Shown here piece by piece: positions 57,763 through 64,000 of a stretch of DNA of 64,000 bases. How positions within the stretch are numbered: position 1 is the stretch's first letter; every line of letters starts with the position of its first letter. The translations under genes were made by a program, and so were the position numbers. The notes below the pieces were generated by a model. The model made no database searches. It had not been told where the DNA came from and worked only from the letters and a program-made list of their open reading frames with translations. The stretch comes from Symbiodinium kawagutii (Eukaryota > Sar > Dinophyceae > Suessiales > Symbiodiniaceae): assembly GCA_009767595.1 (NCBI GenBank), contig VSDK01009460.1, forward strand, positions 69,923-133,922, read 5' to 3'.

Positions 57763-58300
57763 CTGCGGCTATGGAGGTAGTGCTATGGTTGAGGCTAGGG
57801 TTGATGCTAGGCTGATTTTTGATGATTTTTGTTATGATGGTTATGATTATGATGGTTACTAGTGGAGGATGAAAATGATGTTAGGCTTAATGGTTCATGC
57901 TAGGATGGCTACTGCTGGGATTAATAGTGGTTACTGGTGATGAAAATGATGATAATGATGGTAATGATTTGCAAGAATGGTGCATGGTTCAAAGGCTATT
58001 TTAATGATGGTTGACCGTAAGAACCCCTGAAAGTGCACAATGATGATTGAGGATGGCTCATGTATGGTCAATGGTGGTATAATGTTGATATATACCCTAG
58101 CCAGTAGCAGTTGTTGACATGATTAGGTGATGATGGCACGTGGATAAATGTGGTTAATGATGGATAAATCATGATGGTGAATGGCAGTGTTGTTCATACT
58201 TTCTGGGTGTATGATAGATAATGACTATGGTGATGACCATAGTGAAATGTTACTCAATCAGTCGCAAACACCGACCCACCCAGCCAAACAACCAATCCAT

Positions 58301-58403
58301 CTGGTGGCTTCTCAAAATAGGGGTATCCACAGTGCATCCAATATCAACCATTTATAGCAATAAATCATGCACTTTAGGGGTCCCATATTTTGAGAAACCC
58401 CCA
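58301..58403. mobile_element. Family-1 MITE-like element
   Basis: Left GGTGGCTTCTCAAAATAGGG, right GGGGTCCCATATTTTGAGAAAC. CCATC lies on both sides as a possible target duplication. Confidence 0.72.
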
Positions 58404-60029
58404 TCCTTTTTCAAATGATTGGACGTCGAATTGTCATCTCAGCCTTCAGCTTTTATCATCTTTTTGGGAGGTCATTCCAGGAGGTTGGCCTTGATAGCTG
58501 GAAGCTCATCATGAGTATTTTTTGCATGCGAGCTGTTCCTTCAAGTCTGCAACTCCCTAATTGACATGTTATTGAATGATAAACACACAATTTCAACACA
58601 AAAATAGAATCCAGGCATGCAATTTGTTCGTATACAGTTTTCAAGTTTGGATGTTTAGATTCCGTGTATCTGAGATTGCCCGAGGGCATCTCATATCGGC
58701 ACAAGGGAAATGTTTGGTCTAGTCCTGCATGTATGCGTCTACAATATGTATGTATGTATATGTAAAAAAATATATTATATATATATATATATGTGCGTGT
58801 ACATCTCTATCCATCTATCTATCTATATATTAATTCTGTCTTTAGCCTCTTTGTTTGTGGGTAGGGAGGGGGTAGGCACGTAACAAGAAACCCATGGAAG
58901 GAACTAAGGAAGGAACTATGGAAATATGCACGGAAATTTTGCTATCACATCAAGGTCATGAAGCATGTACTGTACTTCTTCAGGTTTGCATGGATTGAGA
59001 TGGGGTAAATTGTGTTTGTTCACAAGTATACTCACTTTTGGAGAACACGTTCTAGTCTTTGAAATCCAGGGCTTCTGTCAGATTTGACGTGTAAATCAGG
59101 GCTCCCTAGGAACTATGGAAAGAACTCTGTCAAAAGTCATGGAAACAAGAAGTCATTGATTTTGGCTGGTCTTTTGAACTGCTCTGCATAACAGTGTCTA
59201 GTTTGTACTTACCAACATTAAGTTGATTAAAGCCACTGACTGATACTGATACTTATTATTACATGCTACTGGCAATAACGTTACTGATCCTCTTACTAGT
59301 AAATATACCTTAGCGTATATTGAACACTTGACATGTGAGGGCAATCATTGCGCATCCGGCTGTATCCATGTACATATAAAGATATATGTACATGTTATTT
59401 GTTCATGTTAGAATTGCACATACATGTATATATACCTATACATAAATGTATACATAAATATATATATATATACATATGTATCTAACTATTTTTTGTTTCA
59501 TCAGAAAATGTATGTATATATATTAATATATATGTATATACCTATGTTTATCGTGCAAGCCCGTACCTTGGAAGGAACTACATTGCAAGTTAAAAGATAG
59601 ATAGATACACATTTATACGCACATAGATAGATACATATATACTTTCATCACATTCACATACACATACACTTACAAAGACACATGCACGCAAACGCTACAC
59701 AACTTCCATACATTGACATGAACACCTAGCACACACAACCATTATACAAACATAACATGACATAACATGACATTACATTACATTAGATTACATTACATCA
59801 CATGCCTTTCCGCTATATTACACTAGACCGCATTGCTTTTAATCCCATTCCATTGTGTTACATGACATTTCATTCCGTTGCATTGCATTCCATTGCAATG
59901 CACTACACTACATTAACTCACCTTGCATGCATGCAAATACCTATACATTCAATTTCGCATGCACACAGATGCGTTCATGAACTTAAACTTACAAAGCGCG
60001 CACATGCATAGATAATATATACACATATT

Positions 60030-60106
60030 CAACAATTGTGCACGCATACATACATACATACATACATTCATACACGTACAAATGAATACCCACAAATACA
60101 TACAGG

Positions 60107-60152
<46 letters not shown>

Positions 60153-60310
60153 CGAACATACAAACATACAAACATACAAACATACAAACATACATACATA
60201 CATACATACATAAATAAATAAATACATACATACATACGTACATACATACATACATACATACATACATACATACATACATACATACATACATACAAACATA
60301 CAAACGTGGT
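60030..60310 (+). repeat. CATA/GATA microsatellites
   Basis: CATA repeats (60045-60066, 60155-60305) and a GATA block (60106-60151). They explain the overlapping Tyr/Val/Cys-rich and Tyr/Leu/Ser-rich frames on the minus strand. Confidence 0.95.
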
Positions 60311-62180
60311 GCAGCATATGTAGTTTCTGTAATATATGCAACATACACAGATTTGCATGCATCGCATTGAATGTTTTCTATCATGTTACATTACACGTGC
60401 ATTAAATTGCAAACATAACATACATATTTGCAATACAGCAGCATACACATACCATGCATACATATATCCACATCCCAGCATACCTACGAATATATTTTCA
60501 TGCAGTGACTCACGCATTCATACAAACACGCCTCGACACACTTGCATGTACATGACAAGTGACAAGTGAAGACTTTCCAAAACACATATTATTTGACATG
60601 AGTGTGTTTGATGTAGTATTTCTCCTCAATCTACTGCGGATTCTGACATTGCACAACTTCTGTCTATAATCCACATTATTTGACTTGATTTATCTTGGGA
60701 TGTCCAAACGCTATGTCATATAGCTACATACTTTACTTTCATATTCCAACTGCAAGGCCACATCGTGCGTAATTACACAACATGTTCCCCATATATTCTG
60801 TGCTGCCAATCTCGGCTGGGATTATGGCTTTGAGTTGGGCTGCGGGCTGATCACCGCAGCGTATTCCAAGGACGGTGCATTTCTGTAGCCCCCGTTGACT
60901 ATGGCTTCAGGAATGCTTGGACGGTTGCTAGAAACATTGTTGGATACCGATGTAGTGCTGTCGCTGTTCCTGTGGTGTAAAGTAGGTAGGTGCTTGGTGC
61001 GCCGTGGTCCAGGAGCAGGAAGAGCGAGGCTTTCGGAACTGTTCAGAAAGGTTCCGAGCGGGTCAGAAAGGGTCGGAACGGTTCCTAGTGAGATTGGCGC
61101 ACTGCAAAATTGAGTTGTAGTGTTGTCGTCGGTCCTTTGATGTGAAGTAGGTAGGTGCTTGGTGCAGAGTGGTTCAGAGCTGGATACTGAGTATGCTAGA
61201 CTCTTTGGGAAGGAGGACGGGGGTTATTTTGGCTTGGGGCAGGCCAGTTGGATTGAGCACACAGAAAGCTAGAGTAGTGTTTCTAACTGGACTTTCAAAA
61301 ATCCTGGACCGAGAACAGCACCGTCAAATATCGCATGTTTATTTGTGGTTTTGATTATCGCGAAAAGAAACGACTATGAATTATCCCTATTGGGTGTCTT
61401 GATACGCTCATGTCATGCTTTGAAATGAGTTTGATATTTCCATTAATAACGAATTCAAGATTTGTACACGTCTACTACAATATAAGTATAAGTAAATAAT
61501 CACCTGATATAACACATGCTAATCAGGTGTTCCACGGAACCGTTCTGAACCGTTCCTTGGTAGTGATAGCTCAACATTTCCGTAGTTCTGGAACCGTTCT
61601 AAATAGTTCTAAATAGTTCTTGCCTTGAGAACCCTTCAGAACCGTTCCTGGGCCTGGTCAAACAATGCTCAGGAACCGTTCAGAACCGTTCCTGGGGATA
61701 TGTTGTTTGCTTTTATTATTGTCTTTTCCTTTCATATATTTTAAGTTGTATCGTCAACATGAAAATGAATATAAATATATGTAATGTTTACATATGTTTT
61801 CATATTTGAAAAGGAGTGCAACTTGTAGTTGCAATACGTTTTAGACTTAAACATTTTAAATTTTAGATATAACTGAAATGACTTGCAACTTCTAACTACT
61901 TCTAACTCACAACTGAAAACATAGAAGTCAATAAATTCATCAGCTTGAACTATACCTTGCTTTCAGTACATATTGTAGGCTCTTATATTTTAGGATCATG
62001 CATTCAACTTCTTTGTGTTTGATCACTTCCTACAAGGTGGCTGCGTCGGAGCCCAAACCTTGCAAACAACATACATGTGGAGCAATGGCTGGAACTCTCC
62101 AGTATGGCAAGAAATTCAAGATTTGAGCTTGCGGAGCTTTTACGTACAGGATTTTCACAGGAATTTACCATTTTGGCAAT

Positions 62181-62320
62181 CCTTTACGTAAAAGCTAAAA
62201 TCATCTAAAATCCTCTGCGTAAAAGCTAAAATCCTTTACGTAAAAGCTAAAATCCTTTACGTAAAAGCTAAAATCCTTTAAGTAAAAGCTAAAATCTTTT
62301 ACGTAAAAGCTGAAATCTTG
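62181..62320 (+). repeat. 21-bp tandem repeat containing a 10-bp palindrome
   Basis: About six units of ATCCTTTACGTAAAAGCTAAA, each containing the perfect palindrome TTTACGTAAA. Inverted relics (GCTTTTACGTAC) lie just before at about 62138. Confidence 0.88.
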
Positions 62321-63219
62321 CATTTCCTTTTTTTCGGGTTCAAGCAAGAGAGGCACCAAACATAACATGACAGGTCTGTATTTGGTTTATATATCACATA
62401 CCCCTGCCAAAGGAATCCTTTATAAGTTTATAAGTGTGAAATTCAGCCATCACTCCAGGACTACCACACACTAATTGAGGTCTAATTAATCTAACCAAAT
62501 TATCGTTGTGAAGTGGCTAAACGAGACAATAAACTAAACTATTTCCGTGATCATTGCCATAGTTCGTTACATAATTTTGTTTTAGATGTCAAACGTGACA
62601 GAAAAGCAGGTGTAAAGAGGTGTAGGAAAAGCAAAACAAAATGTAATAACCATACCATAATACCCGTCAAGCAAAAACATAATTAATTACTCTAAATAAT
62701 ATTATAGAATGCTATTCATTCTTGGTGATGTACGACAATCATATACAAATATACATATATATATATAGAATCTAGTATCATGATAATCAAATACAGCAGG
62801 GGATCGGATTCAAATAGTTCAAACGGGGCTCAACACTTGCCGTAACTTACATATAAAGCAAGTCAAAACCCCATTCCCTCACTCTACCTTACATAAGCAC
62901 ACGCATATTTCTATGGTTTTCGACGTAGTTCCTTACATAGTGCCTTACATAGTTCCTGCGCCCTACGATGTACCCAGGGGATATCATCAGAGGTAGAATT
63001 TGATAGATAGAGATCGCATCAGAAGTAACTACACATATGGAGGCAATACATTCCTACGCAATTATGTTAGGTTTCTTCCGCAGTCACCTTTTTTTCCATG
63101 TTTTTTTCATGTTTTTTTTTCCATGGGTATTTCCATGGTTCTTTCCATAGTTCTTTCCATAGTTCTGACCTATACGTATGATCTGTACAGAAACCCAACA
63201 TAATGAGGCTAAAGACTGA

Positions 63220-64000
63220 ATTAATCTATATAAGTAAAGATTTATCTATCGATGTATGAGCATGCCTACATGCCCATGTATAAGTGTATCTATGGCTGTG
63301 TCTATGCCTGTAAAGTCATGCATGAACAGATGTGTCACTCGCCAAGCAGTTACTTGCTGTACAACCACAGCACCAATTCAATCCCATCGAGACACCGTCG
63401 CACGTTTCGCTTCAATTCTTGGCGGATCCTCCGGCCGTTGCTTGGGCAAATTGGGCTGTTCATAGGAGGATTTGATCGCCATGATCATCCAGCGATCTCA
63501 GCATTGGACATCTATAGAATCATATCTCAATATTATATAATATTATCAGTAAATATCATTCATCTCAGTAATTCAATCAATGCTCATCCAACGTGGTGTG
63601 ATTATCCCTCATCTAATCATGCAGTCCAACAATAAGTGGTAACTCACCATCCGTGGATTTCAGGATCCAGCAAAACGCCACTTCTCACCAATGATCACAG
63701 AGAGGTACTCTTGTTAATTTTGTTAAAATGTTCAACAACTCATCCATTTTGAAAATTCTTTATGACTCCCTCCAATGAAAAATGTGTTGGTTCTGTCACT
63801 GGGATTGTTCGTAGTCTATCCTTGAAGCCATGGCCAAGACTCGTGGCTGAATTGGTTCCACCCCCGCGGAACCGGGTATCCAACTCTGGATGCTTCAACA
63901 ACGGTAACAACCATCAACACGCTGAACCATTGTGAACCAGGGGCAAGACGTTGATGCTTAATCTGAGCCCCGGATTATTAAAACCCTACAAAATAATATT
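63220..64000. other. Right edge, no assigned gene
   Basis: A small GC-richer patch at 63385-63470 could hold an exon on either strand, but no splice-and-phase pair supports it. The rest is ordinary intron-like or intergenic DNA. Confidence 0.4.

Larger units (their letters stand above)
58850..63200. other. Long gene-poor, microsatellite-rich block
   Basis: No convincing exon. It contains TATA/CATA repeats, ACATTACATTA runs (59755-59800), two copies of AAGTAGGTAGGTGCTTGGTG (about 60980 and 61146), GAACCGTTC runs (61540-61700) and the 21-bp array. GGAAGGAACTATGG-type words cluster at the left (58895-58925) and their complement CCATAGTTCTTTCCATGG at the right (63130-63170), so the block may be one large inverted-end element of about 4.3 kb. 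Confidence 0.5.

Noticed and set aside
59949..60384. Three overlapping minus-strand frames of Tyr/Val/Cys/Met repeats
   Set aside because: Products of the CATA and GATA microsatellites.
1..64000. CRISPR arrays, rRNA, tRNA, operons, ribosome-binding sites
   Set aside because: None seen. The tandem repeats lack spacer structure, and the DNA is clearly eukaryotic and intron-rich.

Overview
The window looks like nuclear DNA of a dinoflagellate, most likely Symbiodiniaceae. That is inferred from gene architecture; no marker gene was searched. Short GC-rich coding islands of about 40-210 bp sit in a much larger sea of AT-richer, simple-repeat-laden intron DNA. Splice donors appear to be GT, with some GC and possibly GA. 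One long single-exon gene has the ubiquitin-like + ankyrin-array layout common in Symbiodinium genomes, and another protein has a plastid/thylakoid-type N-terminus. Nothing suggests a bacterial or viral replicon. There is a 10-N assembly gap at 11698-11707.

Exons were assembled by hand from splice sites, codon phase across introns and protein-likeness. Phase agreement is the main support, because many islands read plausibly on both strands.

Layout, nearly all on the minus strand. About 2.6-6.4 kb: 5' part of a gene starting at 6434. 6.5-15.6 kb: a 14-exon 2-oxoglutarate/Fe(II) oxygenase, the best multi-exon model, ending only 102 bp upstream of the next start. 17.3-20.2 kb: islands of uncertain strand. 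21.6-24.2 kb: an 882-residue ubiquitin-like/ankyrin protein. 25.47-25.62 kb: a plus-strand exon abutting a repeat, followed by a roughly 370-bp palindrome. 26.5-29.9 kb: a complete five-exon plastid-targeted protein. 31.4-37.3 kb: an unrecognised multi-exon gene. 37.4-43.3 kb: mostly repeat-like DNA. 43.4-44.3 kb: two exons, one with an ABC-transporter signature. 45.0-52.0 kb: one or two unrecognised multi-exon genes. 55.6-57.8 kb: four linked exons of another gene. 58.7-63.3 kb: microsatellite-rich DNA without convincing genes.

The most unusual content is between the exons. At least five short inverted-repeat families (about 85-360 bp) recur, one copy with an exact 10-bp target duplication. 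Splice junctions are locally duplicated at three exons. Intron ends are systematically complementary (TGATGG-rich at the 5' end, CCATCA-rich at the 3' end). Together these look like intron-generating or intron-colonising elements (introners/MITEs). The genes share no evident pathway.
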